Positions 22,074 to 30,828 of a stretch of DNA of 33,821 nt are shown here, one piece after another (the first letter of the stretch is position 1; every line of letters begins with the position of its first letter). The position numbers were made by a program, and so were the translations under genes. This stretch comes from a virus, in IMG/VR virus record IMGVR_UViG_3300020172_001625, positions 1 through 33,821 of that record. The stretch is one strand, 5' to 3'. The notes below the pieces were generated by a model. The model saw only the letters and a program-made list of their open reading frames with translations, searched no databases and was not told the origin of the DNA.

Positions 22074-22853
22074 ATGGCAAAAAGTAATGACGAAGTTGTC
22101 ATCCCCGTAGAGGCTACTGAAGCCTTTCATGCGGAGGCAAACACAGTTGCCCCAAAGGGCAAAATCTTCACTGAAGATGAAGTAGAAAACATCCGCAAGC
22201 AAGAAAAAGACAAACTCTACAAGCGTATTGAAGAGGCTGAAAGCCGCTACAAGAGCATGGAAGAGCAAGTTACATCCCTTGCTTCAGACCGTGAAAAGGC
22301 AATTAAAGAAGCAACGGAAATTGCCCGTAAAGAAGAAGAGATTCGCCGTCAGCGTGAGTTTGATGAGTTGAGCGCAAAAGAACTTCTTAAGCGAACCGAG
22401 GATGAATTCAATGTCAAAATTAAGAATGTGGATGCTGAATGGCAGAGTCGCTTTGCTCAGATTGAAGCAGAACGCTCGGCACAGTCGGCACTCCTAGACA
22501 AAGAGCGCCAGTTGCGTGAGGTTGAAACCTACCGCCAGCGCCGTGTACACGAGTCTCAAGACGAAATCATTCCAGAACTGATTGATTTAGTCGCAGGCAA
22601 CACCCCAGAAGAGATTGAAGCATCAGTGGAAATCCTTCGTCAACGGAGTGCTGCTATTATTGAGAGTATCCAACAAGCGACTCAGCCGAGTCGTGTTAAG
22701 GGTGTGTCGGTAACGTCACCATCCGTTGGGCCAATGGAAACTCAAACGGAATACCAAACATTGAATGCGGAGGACATCCGAAACATGACAATGGACCAGT
22801 ATGTTAAAATGCGAGACAGGCTTTTAAGTTCCCGACCAAAAGGTCGGTTTTAA
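22074..22853 (+). CDS. Scaffold-like coiled-coil protein
   Basis: 259 residues, highly charged (Glu/Lys/Arg/Gln) and helical from about 36 to 185, with no hydrophobic core. It lies between portal and major capsid, the classic scaffold position. FTEDEVENIRKQEKDKLYKR begins the coiled coil. The last 50 residues (TLNAEDIRNMTMDQYVKMRD) form a separate end that could bind capsid. It should drive prohead assembly and then leave or be cut. An AGGAG site precedes the ATG. Confidence 0.75.
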   Translation: MAKSNDEVVIPVEATEAFHAEANTVAPKGKIFTEDEVENIRKQEKDKLYKRIEEAESRYKSMEEQVTSLASDREKAIKEATEIARKEEEIRRQREFDELSAKELLKRTEDEFNVKIKNVDAEWQSRFAQIEAERSAQSALLDKERQLREVETYRQRRVHESQDEIIPELIDLVAGNTPEEIEASVEILRQRSAAIIESIQQATQPSRVKGVSVTSPSVGPMETQTEYQTLNAEDIRNMTMDQYVKMRDRLLSSRPKGRF

Positions 22854-22885
22854 ATAATCTATCCATAGTCACTTAAGGAGACATC

Positions 22886-23965
22886 ATGGCATTCCCAGCA
22901 CCAACAGGCGGTGCGATTACTGCAACAGCGAACATCAGTTCAACTGGCTACAGTAGCGATTCCGCTTTATCCCCAGCAATTCAAACTATCTGGTCCAAAG
23001 AGATTTTGTTCCAAGCAATGCCTGTTCTACGTTTTGAGCAGTTCGCAGTAAAGAAGACCGAACTTGGTGTGCAACCTGGTTTGACCATCAACTTCATGCG
23101 TTACAGCAACCTTGCAGTAGACCAAGCCGAAGGCGCAACCCTTGATGAAGGTGTCCGTATGGAGCCAGTATCACTGTCTGCATCACAGATTCAAATCACG
23201 GTTGGCGAACAAGGTCAGGCTCTTGCAGTTACTGAATTGCTCCTCAATGCATCGTTTGATGATGTCATGGCATCGTCAAGTCGTTTGCTTGGTCGTCACA
23301 TGGCACAGTCTATGGACATTCAGGCTCGCAACACCCTTTACAAGACCGCAATTCCATTTGCTGGTGGTTCCGCAGTTCCTCCAAACGTAGTGTTTGGTCG
23401 CAAGACTCTCGGTGCAACCCGTGGTTCAATTGCTCCTTACGATGCAGGCACCTTGGGTGATGCAACTAACCCAGGTTACCTCTCACCTGCAACTATCAAG
23501 GATGCAGTTGAAATCCTTGCTGGTCAGAACATTCCACGCCTTGGCGACACGTACGTGTGCTTCGTTCACCCTTCACAGAGCCGTGCGCTTCGTGACTGGC
23601 CTGAATTCATTGAAGTATCTAAGTACGCTGCACCTGGCAACTTCATGCTCGGTGAAATTGGTCGTCTGTATGACGTAGTCTTCATTGAAACCACACAGGT
23701 TACAAAGGCTGCTGGTCCAGCAGATATTGACAACTCAGCATCGGGTACGCAGGCAATGAACGCAGAGTCGTACAACGCAATTATGATCGGTGACAACGCT
23801 TTTGGACATGCAATTGCATTGCCAGTTGAACTCCGTGACGGTGGCGTAATTGACTTTGGTCGTGAGCATGGTCTTGCTTGGTACGCCATTTGGGGCTTCG
23901 GCATGATTACACACGAATCACGTGTGTTGCTGAACACCAAGGGCGGAGCAATCGCTTCCTCGTAA
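22886..23965 (+). CDS. Major capsid protein (N4-gp56-like, HK97 fold)
   Basis: 359 residues. N-terminal pattern LSPAIQTIWSKEILFQAMPV, then FEQFAVKKTELGVQPGLTIN and LDEGVRMEPVSLSASQIQIT, is the N4-gp56 family layout. SRLLGRHMAQSMDIQARNTLYK lies on the spine-helix side, and CFVHPSQSRALRDWPEF on the A-domain side. It has a strong TTAAGGAG ribosome site and is followed by a GC-rich terminator hairpin, both fitting high expression. It forms the icosahedral shell. Confidence 0.85.
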   Translation: MAFPAPTGGAITATANISSTGYSSDSALSPAIQTIWSKEILFQAMPVLRFEQFAVKKTELGVQPGLTINFMRYSNLAVDQAEGATLDEGVRMEPVSLSASQIQITVGEQGQALAVTELLLNASFDDVMASSSRLLGRHMAQSMDIQARNTLYKTAIPFAGGSAVPPNVVFGRKTLGATRGSIAPYDAGTLGDATNPGYLSPATIKDAVEILAGQNIPRLGDTYVCFVHPSQSRALRDWPEFIEVSKYAAPGNFMLGEIGRLYDVVFIETTQVTKAAGPADIDNSASGTQAMNAESYNAIMIGDNAFGHAIALPVELRDGGVIDFGREHGLAWYAIWGFGMITHESRVLLNTKGGAIASS

Positions 23966-23982
23966 TTAAGTCAACTAGTATT

Positions 23983-24011
23983 GGGGGGTCGGGGTAAAAC
24001 CCGACTCCCCC
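23983..24011 (+). terminator. Strong GC-rich terminator-like hairpin after capsid gene
   Basis: GGGGGGTCGGG pairs with CCCGACTCCCCC as an 11-bp stem with a single bulged T, closed by a GTAAAA loop. It is followed by CAACCCTTTC, so only a weak T-run. It sits 18 bases after the capsid stop and would limit readthrough into the connector genes. Confidence 0.7.
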
Positions 24012-24036
24012 AACCCTTTCACAATCGGAGAATAAA

Positions 24037-24294
24037 ATGGCAGCAAAAAAGAAATCAGTTATTCAAGAATTTGTAGAGCAAGAAGACGAAGTTCTTTTTG
24101 TATCAGAAATTCCTCAAGCAGAAGAAACTGAATCTGAGATAAAGAGCGATACTGTTAGCGCTCGTGTCAAAGGTACATGGACAATGTTCTGGGGTCAAGA
24201 CACATGGTTGTTTAATGACGGTAAGCGTTACAAACTTCCACGTGGTTTGTTTGAGTATTTAAAGAAGAATGGCAATATCTACGACACTCTCTGA
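24037..24294 (+). CDS. Small unknown protein after capsid
   Basis: 85 residues: Lys-rich start (MAAKKKS), an acidic middle (EEDEV-like stretches and EETESEIKSD), and a compact Trp/Phe-rich end (TWTMFWGQDTWLFNDGKRY then KLPRGLFEYLKKNGNIYD). Position after the capsid and the charge pattern suggest a head or head-completion protein. A GGAG site precedes the ATG. Confidence 0.6.
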   Translation: MAAKKKSVIQEFVEQEDEVLFVSEIPQAEETESEIKSDTVSARVKGTWTMFWGQDTWLFNDGKRYKLPRGLFEYLKKNGNIYDTL

Positions 24295-24301
24295 GGTTTA
24301 A

Positions 24302-24943
24302 ATGGCTGGATTTACAGTACCTAATGCAAGCGAATACGGTGTAACAATCCAAAGCCTTGACCAAGCGGAACCAGATTCGCTTGACTTTCACATTCTAGGA
24401 AATGGTAACCACGGTGTACTTCTTGGTGGTGACATTACTATTTTCTCAGCAGGTAACGGTAGTGCTGCACTTACTGCTGCTGATGTTTACGTAAATAGTT
24501 TTTATGGTTATGCATCGGCTGTCACACTAACTTTTACTGCACCTGCTGTTGATGCACGGTTTGATCTTATCTGTGTAGAAAAGTCTGGAACTTCTTTTTT
24601 CTACACAACTGTTATTGGTACTCCTTCTGCTACTAACCCAGTGTTTCCTTCAATCACTGAAAACCAGACGGTTATGTATGCGCTTTATCGCAAGTCTGGT
24701 GAAACTTTTGACTCAAAGAGTTGCGTAGATAAACGAGTATTTGTTGAAACAATTATTCGTACTGGTTCTACAGCACCTTCAGGAACAGCAGAACCTGGTG
24801 ACCTTTACTACCGAACAGGAACACCAGTAGTGGAACAATCATCTTTGTATGTTTACTCAGGTGATACTGGTTGGCAAAACCTTGCTAAATACGAAGGCGT
24901 ACGAGAAGAACCACTTCATCCATTCTTGTTTGTCGGTATCTAA
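24302..24943 (+). CDS. Beta-rich virion protein, possible head fibre or decoration
   Basis: 213 residues, rich in Thr/Ser/Gly/Val in short strands, without Cys clusters (one Cys near 139 and one in FDLICVEKSG). PSGTAEPGDLYYRTGTPVV resembles fibre or spike linker segments in other phage proteins. It starts seven bases after the previous gene and its stop overlaps the next start. Placement between capsid and connector genes favours a head decoration or fibre protein; a tail protein is possible. Confidence 0.55.
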   Translation: MAGFTVPNASEYGVTIQSLDQAEPDSLDFHILGNGNHGVLLGGDITIFSAGNGSAALTAADVYVNSFYGYASAVTLTFTAPAVDARFDLICVEKSGTSFFYTTVIGTPSATNPVFPSITENQTVMYALYRKSGETFDSKSCVDKRVFVETIIRTGSTAPSGTAEPGDLYYRTGTPVVEQSSLYVYSGDTGWQNLAKYEGVREEPLHPFLFVGI

Positions 24944-25110
24944 TGGCTAACCGAGAACCGTATTTAGGTCTACTCGTAAAACCATCTGGCTCAGTAAAAG
25001 ACATTACAAGAATCCGAAGAGTGTTCATTGGTAGATTCCGTGAGCAACAACCTGCTATAGGTCAAGACCTCCAAGACACCGTGCCTGGTTCAGGTTCTGG
25101 TGACCAATAG
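24943..25110 (+). CDS. 55-residue protein in connector region
   Basis: The ATG overlaps the TAA of the preceding gene by one base (TAATG), giving 55 residues ending in TAG at 25108-25110. First half basic and hydrophobic (LGLLVKPSGS, ITRIRRVFIGRFRE). The end is Gly/Ser/Gln-rich (VPGSGSGDQ). Codon use matches the neighbours. No family recognised. Confidence 0.6.
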   Translation: MANREPYLGLLVKPSGSVKDITRIRRVFIGRFREQQPAIGQDLQDTVPGSGSGDQ

Positions 25111-25115
25111 TAAAG

Positions 25116-25121
25116 TAAACT
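25116..25121 (+). promoter_or_regulatory. Possible -10 (TAAACT) for a leaderless transcript
   Basis: TAAACT (TANNNT form) ends six bases before ATG 25128, and no Shine-Dalgarno sequence lies between. The stretch AAACTATATC resembles other intergenic sites here (ACTATATAC near 2511, ACTATATTG near 30701). Confidence 0.3.
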
Positions 25122-25127
25122 ATATCT

Positions 25128-25961
25128 ATGAACGGTAACTATTCTCAAGACGTAATGGATAAAATTACGACAATTGCTCGTGCCTTTCTTCGTGATTACC
25201 CTAAGTTTTTTCAAGTTTCATTTGACGCTATTGGGCGTACTTACGAACTAGGGCAGCCAAACATTGCATCAGACGGACTTTGGGTAGCGGTATATGCACC
25301 AAACGGAGAGCCCGTAGAAGTTACGGCAAATACTTCTGCATCAACGTACTACTCAATAGATGAGCGCAACGGTATTATGCGGTTTAATCGTTCATTCCCG
25401 TCAACAAGTAAAATCATGGTTGAAGGTTATTACTACGAATGGGTTTTACCTCAAGACCTTGAGTACTTTGCTGGTCATGCTATTGAACGACACATCTATA
25501 ACGTAGATGTTCCATTAGAAAACTTTACCCAAATCATCTACGACACCATTGGTATGGCTGCTGTGGTTGAAACCTTGTGGGGCTTGCTTACTGAATACAG
25601 CCGTGACATTGACGTAACTACATCTGAGTCTGTGCATATTCCTGCCAGTCAACGATTCCGAATGGTGCAGTCCATGTTGGATTATTGGACCCGCAATTAC
25701 GCAGCACAGGCTCGTGCTTTAAACATTGGTTTGGAACGTATTGAAATACTCAACCTTCGCCGTGTTTCACGTACAACTGGATATCTTGTTCCTATTTTCC
25801 GTGCTCGTGAACTTGGCGACTTTGGTCCAAGTGAGCGCCAATTTCCAGAAATTGACCACGGCGATATCGTTCTTGAAGACGCAAGCGAACCTATGCGTGA
25901 AAATATATACCTTGAAATCACACCTCAGCAGGGGTATTCGTCAGCCGCAACCCTGAATTGA
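25128..25961 (+). CDS. Head-tail connector-region protein
   Basis: 277 residues. An N-terminal helix and beta region (FLRDYPKFFQVSFDAIGRTY, then WVAVYAPNGEP), a middle with YYYEWVLPQDLEYFAGHAIERH, and a C-terminal helical part with RFRMVQSMLDYWTRNYAAQARAL. Located after the head genes and before head-tail and tail-terminator genes, it most likely is a neck or connector protein. I do not recognise a named family. No strong ribosome site. Confidence 0.6.
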   Translation: MNGNYSQDVMDKITTIARAFLRDYPKFFQVSFDAIGRTYELGQPNIASDGLWVAVYAPNGEPVEVTANTSASTYYSIDERNGIMRFNRSFPSTSKIMVEGYYYEWVLPQDLEYFAGHAIERHIYNVDVPLENFTQIIYDTIGMAAVVETLWGLLTEYSRDIDVTTSESVHIPASQRFRMVQSMLDYWTRNYAAQARALNIGLERIEILNLRRVSRTTGYLVPIFRARELGDFGPSERQFPEIDHGDIVLEDASEPMRENIYLEITPQQGYSSAATLN

Positions 25962-25967
25962 TGACTT

Positions 25968-26501
25968 ATGGACCCTCGTAGAGAACTCGGTCAAATACGA
26001 AAACATTACCGCCAGTACCATCGTGCTGTAGGTGAACACATCACATGGTTTGAGTTTCTGCCATTTGGTGAAGGAAGTGTTGTTGATGATGTGTATGACG
26101 AAGCACCTTATGGTGCTGGTGGAAAGTCATACAAACCAGGCATAACTCTTCCCGTACTAATGGTTACTGAAACTGAAGATACCAAGCGAGCAATTCCTGA
26201 AGGTCGTCAGCCAGTTCAAGTTGTAAACGCTGTATTGTCTATTGAGGATTGCCGTGATGCAGGGCTGACCGACCCTTTTGAATACCAACGGCACTTAAAT
26301 GACCTGTTCTTTTATGACGCTCGTTACTACGCTGTGTCTATGTACAGAGTACGAGGTCGTGCAAAAGATGATGTGCTAATCGTTGTTGAAGGCATTGAAG
26401 TTTACATTGACCAAGAAATGCCAAACGACCCAGGTCCAGAACAGATGGACATTCACGATTTGCCTTGGCCTTCTACGCTTCCAACATTCCTGGTAAACTA
26501 A
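25968..26501 (+). CDS. Head-tail joining protein candidate
   Basis: 177 residues. Basic N-terminus (RRELGQIRKHYRQYHRAVG), then a beta-rich body with FFYDARYYAVSMYRVRGRAK and VLIVVEGIEVYIDQEMPND, a barrel-like strand pattern seen in phage stoppers and tail-completion proteins. It starts six bases after the previous stop and is followed by a strong hairpin. Function assigned from position and strand pattern, not motif. Confidence 0.55.
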   Translation: MDPRRELGQIRKHYRQYHRAVGEHITWFEFLPFGEGSVVDDVYDEAPYGAGGKSYKPGITLPVLMVTETEDTKRAIPEGRQPVQVVNAVLSIEDCRDAGLTDPFEYQRHLNDLFFYDARYYAVSMYRVRGRAKDDVLIVVEGIEVYIDQEMPNDPGPEQMDIHDLPWPSTLPTFLVN

Positions 26502-26527
26502 GTATGTATGCCGTGCGGCATGCATAC
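26502..26527 (+). terminator. Long hairpin between connector genes
   Basis: GTATGTATGCCG and CGGCATGCATAC pair over 12 bases, with one T-G wobble, around a TG centre. It starts directly after the 25968 gene stop. No T-run follows. It could be a factor-assisted terminator, a processing site or a stabilising hairpin. Confidence 0.5.
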
Positions 26528-26551
26528 ATCGCCTAGAACTAAGGAGTGCCA

Positions 26552-26962
26552 ATGGTTGGCAAACGTGCATCTGCTTCTGTCTCCAGTTCTAGAAAAATGA
26601 TTGAAGGTGTACCTTCCCCAATCCTTTTCTATGGTGACCTTATTATGAACCTCCAGGAATACCTTGAAGACGCTGTAAATGCCAGCCTAGATGAAGAGCA
26701 TAAAGTTGCTAAACAAGGTCTTGTTTTAACTGACCCAAAATACAAGGCGTTGGTAAAAGACTTTAAAATTCAGTATCAAAGTTCAGACCAAACATTCTCG
26801 TATTTAGTTGATGGTGCTTCTGGACCAAAGGCAGTCCAATTGGAGTACGGCCCTCCAGCGCAATCCCTTCTTCGCAAGGAATGCACAAAGGGGTCTAAGC
26901 GACTGGGGTTAAGCATTAACAAAAGGCTTGATAAACTTACTGGTGTAGGTAGGTTGAAATAG
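26552..26962 (+). CDS. Connector-region protein of unknown family
   Basis: 136 residues. I use ATG 26552, five bases after an AAGGAG site (26541-26546), rather than an in-frame GTG at 26546. Ser-rich start (GKRASASVSSSRK), then a helix with NLQEYLEDAVNASLDEEHK, a beta segment (YLVDGASGPKAVQLEYG), and a basic C-terminus (NKRLDKLTGVGRLK). Position suggests a head-tail or tail-completion factor. Confidence 0.55.
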   Translation: MVGKRASASVSSSRKMIEGVPSPILFYGDLIMNLQEYLEDAVNASLDEEHKVAKQGLVLTDPKYKALVKDFKIQYQSSDQTFSYLVDGASGPKAVQLEYGPPAQSLLRKECTKGSKRLGLSINKRLDKLTGVGRLK

Positions 26963-27648
26963 TGAAGACTGGATTTCTCCTTGCTGAAGATGAGGCTATT
27001 AAAGCCCGTTTTAGTAACTTATTTGTTACCGATGACCGTAATGCCCAACGCCCTGTAAAGGTGTTCTTTCGTTACCCAGAGGGTGAAACGGAAAGAGATT
27101 ACCCATTTATCACAGTTGAACTTATTGACGTTCTCCATGCAACGGAACGTCAACTATCAGATCAAGGTATCTACATTGAGACAACAGGAAGTGGCTTATT
27201 TACAGACCACCCAGCCTTTGTGGAATACTGGCCTAGCGAAAGCGCCAGTGTTTCTGGAAGCGCCAGCATGTCTGGAAGCCCTAGTTTTCTTAGGGCTGAT
27301 GAGTTTATCCCAGTAGACTTGTTGTACCAGGTATCCATTTACACCCGTTCTGCCCTACATGACAGACAATTGACATCTGGAATTCTGAGGAAAGTTGCCC
27401 CATTTCGTTGGAACGCTATAGATATCCCAGCAGACGGAACGGTACGCCGTTTTGATATGCTGGATTGGACCAACGCAGACTTGCTGGATATGGAATCAGG
27501 CTACCGAAAGCGCATATTCCGCAAAGTATTAACTCTCAAGATGTCCGCAGAAATCACAGGTCAAGACCTTGATGCTCTGCAAGGCACAGAACCCGTACAA
27601 CGAATTAGTAGTACAATTACATCTCAAATGCATGTTTTCAATGTGTGA
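26962..27648 (+). CDS. Tail-completion or tail-terminator candidate
   Basis: 228 residues, GTG start one base into the previous stop. The first half has YPFITVELIDVLHATERQ and the second FIPVDLLYQVSIYTRSALHDRQL, with YRKRIFRKVLTLKMSAEI later: the strand pattern of tail-terminator-type proteins that cap the sheath and tube. A Ser-rich insert SESASVSGSASMSGSPS at about 92-108 interrupts it and probably forms an exposed loop. It sits directly before the sheath gene, the usual terminator position. Confidence 0.55.
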   Translation: MKTGFLLAEDEAIKARFSNLFVTDDRNAQRPVKVFFRYPEGETERDYPFITVELIDVLHATERQLSDQGIYIETTGSGLFTDHPAFVEYWPSESASVSGSASMSGSPSFLRADEFIPVDLLYQVSIYTRSALHDRQLTSGILRKVAPFRWNAIDIPADGTVRRFDMLDWTNADLLDMESGYRKRIFRKVLTLKMSAEITGQDLDALQGTEPVQRISSTITSQMHVFNV

Positions 27649-27684
27649 CTTTTTAGCAACCCCAATTAACTTATAGGAGTAAAA

Positions 27685-29232
27685 ATGGCATACGAACGCC
27701 CAGGAGTTTACGTACAAGAAGGTACGTTTGCGACCAACTTGACAACCACAAACGGCCCAACTGGTGCTGCCTTTATTGGTACAGCAGAACGTGGTCCAAC
27801 TACGCCAGCGCTTGTGACCTCGTGGTCACAATACACAAGCCTGTTTGGTGCTTTAGATATTACCTACGACCTTGGTTACGCTGTTTACCATTTCTTTGCA
27901 AACGGTGGTCAGAGTGCTTATGTGACTCGTGTAATTGACACTAGTGCAACTAAAGCAACAAGCGCACTTACTGCAACCCCAACAGGTGGAAGCCTTGCAA
28001 ACCTAGTTCTCTTGGAAACAAAATCATCTGGTTCATGGGGTAACGACCTCACCGTTGATTACATCTTTGACACAGAAACACTCACTACCCCAACTTCTGC
28101 GCCAAAAGCAACTAAGGATTCTTTGTTCACCTTGGTAGTCAAACTTGATGGTGGAGAAGTAGAGCGTTGGAGCCAACTATCTACTGACCCTGCTAACTAC
28201 CGTTATGTTGCAACTGTTCTTGACCTCTACTCCTCATTTGTAAACACGGCAAGCGTGGCAACTGTTGCCTCTGGTACTCAACTTACTGTATCTGGTATTG
28301 CTGTTGATGACTACACCTCAACTGTAGGATTCAGTGGTGGTTCAGAAGGTGTTGGAGCAATTGACGCAACTGACTGGGCTACTGCTCTTAGCAAGTACGA
28401 AACCATCACTTCTGGGTTGTTGTTTAACCTTGTTGGACAAACCTCATCAACTATTGTTAACAATGCTATTTCTGTAATGGCAACTCGTGGAAACTCATTG
28501 TTGATTGTTGATACCCCACTTACAGCAACCACTAAACAAGGACTTGCTGACGCAGTCCAGCCTTACACCAAGTCTGGCTATGCAACAGTTTATGGTCCAG
28601 CATTGAAAATGTTTGACCCAACCAAGACTGGTGCAGCCGCTATCCGTAACACCTATGCAGGTGGTGCAGTTATCGGTGCAATGGTTCGTTCAGAAGTTTC
28701 TCGTGGTGTTTCAAAAGCACCTGCTGGTTATGGTTTAGACCTTCGCAACGTATATGGTTTGCTTGCAAACCTTACAGAAGCGGAGCAAGGAACTTTGTAC
28801 AAGGAAAACCAATTGAACTTGTTTGCAATTGTTCCTGGAGTTGGTGTGATTATCAACGGTGCTCGCACTTTGGCTCGTAACACTTCTGAAAAGTACATCA
28901 CGGTACGCCGTTCGTTGAACTACCTTAAAGATGTACTTAAGGCAAGCACTCAAAGCGCCCTGTTTGAACCAAACGATGAGCGTTTGTGGTCAAGCCTTAC
29001 GGTACGACTCTCTTCACTCCTGAACACCTTCTGGGCATCAGGCGGTTTGAAGGGGCGCAGTTCAACGGAAGCATTCTTTGTCCGTTGTGATGCAACTAAC
29101 AACACGACAACAGATATTGAAAATGGAACAGTAAATATTGAGGTTGGGGTTGCCTTGCAATCACCAGCCGAATTCATCGTAATTTCTATCAGCCAATGGA
29201 CTGGTGGAAGCACCGTCACTACGAATATCTAG
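27685..29232 (+). CDS. Tail sheath protein
   Basis: 515 residues. The opening RPGVYVQEGTFATN is the near-universal start of contractile-tail sheath proteins. GPTGAAFIGTAERGP and SYVTRV-type strands (QSAYVTRVIDTSA) follow. The C-terminal third contains LNLFAIVPGVGVIINGARTLAR, YITVRRSLNYLKDVLKAS and EFIVISISQW, the conserved subdomain that forms the mesh between subunits. An AGGAG site precedes the ATG. It assembles around the tube and contracts on infection, defining a myovirus. Confidence 0.95.
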   Translation: MAYERPGVYVQEGTFATNLTTTNGPTGAAFIGTAERGPTTPALVTSWSQYTSLFGALDITYDLGYAVYHFFANGGQSAYVTRVIDTSATKATSALTATPTGGSLANLVLLETKSSGSWGNDLTVDYIFDTETLTTPTSAPKATKDSLFTLVVKLDGGEVERWSQLSTDPANYRYVATVLDLYSSFVNTASVATVASGTQLTVSGIAVDDYTSTVGFSGGSEGVGAIDATDWATALSKYETITSGLLFNLVGQTSSTIVNNAISVMATRGNSLLIVDTPLTATTKQGLADAVQPYTKSGYATVYGPALKMFDPTKTGAAAIRNTYAGGAVIGAMVRSEVSRGVSKAPAGYGLDLRNVYGLLANLTEAEQGTLYKENQLNLFAIVPGVGVIINGARTLARNTSEKYITVRRSLNYLKDVLKASTQSALFEPNDERLWSSLTVRLSSLLNTFWASGGLKGRSSTEAFFVRCDATNNTTTDIENGTVNIEVGVALQSPAEFIVISISQWTGGSTVTTNI

Positions 29233-29241
29233 GAGATATCA

Positions 29242-29859
29242 ATGGCAACAAGAACCCAGAGGACTGACCCTCTACGTAACTTTAAATTTTCAGTTCAATT
29301 TATTCCAATTGATAATGGGTTGACCACGTACCTTAACGGTATTGGAGATTTGGGTTTTGCTCAAGTTGGTGGTCTTTCAGTTCAGAATGAATTGATTGCT
29401 TACCGTGAAGGTGGAATGAACACCCACCCACACAAGATGGTTGGTCAATCAGATTTCCCAGCAGTGTCATTTGCCCGTGGAGCATTTGCAACCCAAGACC
29501 AATTATGGCGCTGGACAAAATTCATGCATGCATGGATTGGTGGAACAGGTACTGAAGGTTTTGCAGAGGGTGCTAAAGGTGACACAATTAACTACCGATG
29601 CGATGTGTTGGTAAAAGTTTATGACCACCCATACACAGCAAGTGATGTTCAATATCAGTATGATAATACAGCAGGCACAAACATAAAACCAGGAAACGTA
29701 AAACTAGGCTTTAGGTTGTACAACTGTTGGCCTGGTGCTTACGGTCTAAGTGACCTCAATGCTGGAGACAATGGAATTATGATTCAGCAAATGAACCTTC
29801 ACCATGAGGGCTTTACAATTGGTTGGACAGACACGGAAATTGGAAATCTTGCTAAATAA
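29242..29859 (+). CDS. Tail tube protein (gp19-like)
   Basis: 205 residues. DPLRNFKFSVQFIPIDNG at the start, then GFAQVGGLSVQNELIAYREGG, is the tube-protein pattern of contractile tails (F.F.V.......F..V.GL....E...YREGG). WRWTKFMHAWIGG and VKVYDHPYTASDVQYQY continue the barrel. It follows the sheath by nine bases and forms the inner tube through which DNA passes. Confidence 0.9.
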   Translation: MATRTQRTDPLRNFKFSVQFIPIDNGLTTYLNGIGDLGFAQVGGLSVQNELIAYREGGMNTHPHKMVGQSDFPAVSFARGAFATQDQLWRWTKFMHAWIGGTGTEGFAEGAKGDTINYRCDVLVKVYDHPYTASDVQYQYDNTAGTNIKPGNVKLGFRLYNCWPGAYGLSDLNAGDNGIMIQQMNLHHEGFTIGWTDTEIGNLAK

Positions 29860-29895
29860 TAAGTAAAAAAACTAAAACTACAATTAGGAGAAAAC

Positions 29896-30690
29896 ATGGA
29901 TAACAACGCACAAGCAATGTCGCTTAACGCTGCACTTGCTGACCCAACACCCCGTATGGAAATAGCACCAAACGGAAAGGTTGAATTGTTTCGTGGTTTA
30001 AAAAACCAAGAGACTGGTGGGTGGGAAACAACTGGATTTGTAAAAGAACTAAATGGTGAAGACGAAGAAGCACTTGCTGCGCTTGAGTCTGATGATGACC
30101 TTTTGTACGCTCAGTACATGTCCCATCTGCTTAAGCGCAGTGTTCTTTCTATTGGAAACATTGACATTACAAAAAACCCATCGCTGATTGATGACCTTAT
30201 TATTGGTGACCGAGATGCTCTGTTTTTAGAAACAGTCCGAGCCACTTACGGAATCTTTCGTGAATATCAAATTATTTGTCCTCATTGCAAAGAATCAAAT
30301 GATGTTCGGATTGACTTAAATGACTTCCCAGTAAAGAAGTCAGATAAAGACCCAAAGGAACCGCTTGAGATAATCCTTAAAGATGGGACAATAGCGCAAT
30401 TCAACCTTGTCACTGCAAGTGACAGTCAATTTGTTGGCTTAAAAGCACGAAGTATTCCTGAGCAAAACACGTTCTTGATTTCCCGTTGTGCTATCTGGGA
30501 AGAGGGTAAAAAACCTGCTGACCCTACTGCATGGGCTAAAAAGTTGGGTATGAAAGACCGAGCAAAAATTGTAGAAGCGTTATCGGAAGCACAACCAGGG
30601 CCAGAAATCAAGGAGGTGGAAGCCCTCTGCGCCCACTGCGAGCAACCATTCCCGATCATGCTCAACTGGGCCGCACTTTTATTCGGCTAA
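29896..30690 (+). CDS. gp26-like zinc-ribbon baseplate or tail-assembly protein
   Basis: 264 residues. Two Cys pairs form a split zinc ribbon: ICPHCKES near 132-139 and LCAHCEQPFPIMLNW near 244-258. The remainder is charged and helical, including DRDALFLETVRATYGIFREYQ. This architecture resembles T4 gp26-like or tail-assembly chaperone proteins found between tube and tape measure in many myoviruses. An AGGAG site precedes the ATG. A short ORF in another frame follows, which could be expressed by frameshifting. Confidence 0.65.
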   Translation: MDNNAQAMSLNAALADPTPRMEIAPNGKVELFRGLKNQETGGWETTGFVKELNGEDEEALAALESDDDLLYAQYMSHLLKRSVLSIGNIDITKNPSLIDDLIIGDRDALFLETVRATYGIFREYQIICPHCKESNDVRIDLNDFPVKKSDKDPKEPLEIILKDGTIAQFNLVTASDSQFVGLKARSIPEQNTFLISRCAIWEEGKKPADPTAWAKKLGMKDRAKIVEALSEAQPGPEIKEVEALCAHCEQPFPIMLNWAALLFG

Positions 30691-30718
30691 TTTAGTAGTA
30701 CTATATTGGGAGTACGAT

Positions 30719-30826
30719 TTGATTGCCACAGTTTACAAGGGCTTTACGCTCAGGGATATACAGACGATGACAGTACGCCAAAGAGCGTATTGGTCAGCAA
30801 TGAGCAAATGGCGTAAACAGGAGTAA
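30719..30826 (+). CDS. Short tail-assembly-chaperone-like ORF before tape measure
   Basis: From a TTG at 30719, preceded by GGGAG at 30708-30712, this encodes 35 residues: IATVYKGFTLRDIQTM then TVRQRAYWSAMSKWRKQE. Such short helical pieces with R-x2-YW near the end are typical of second tail-assembly-chaperone reading frames. The frame is also open upstream through the end of the 29896 gene, with LYWEYDL just before the TTG. A fusion by +1 or -2 frameshift is therefore possible. It ends two bases before the tape-measure ATG. Confidence 0.55.
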   Translation: MIATVYKGFTLRDIQTMTVRQRAYWSAMSKWRKQE

Positions 30827-30828
30827 TC

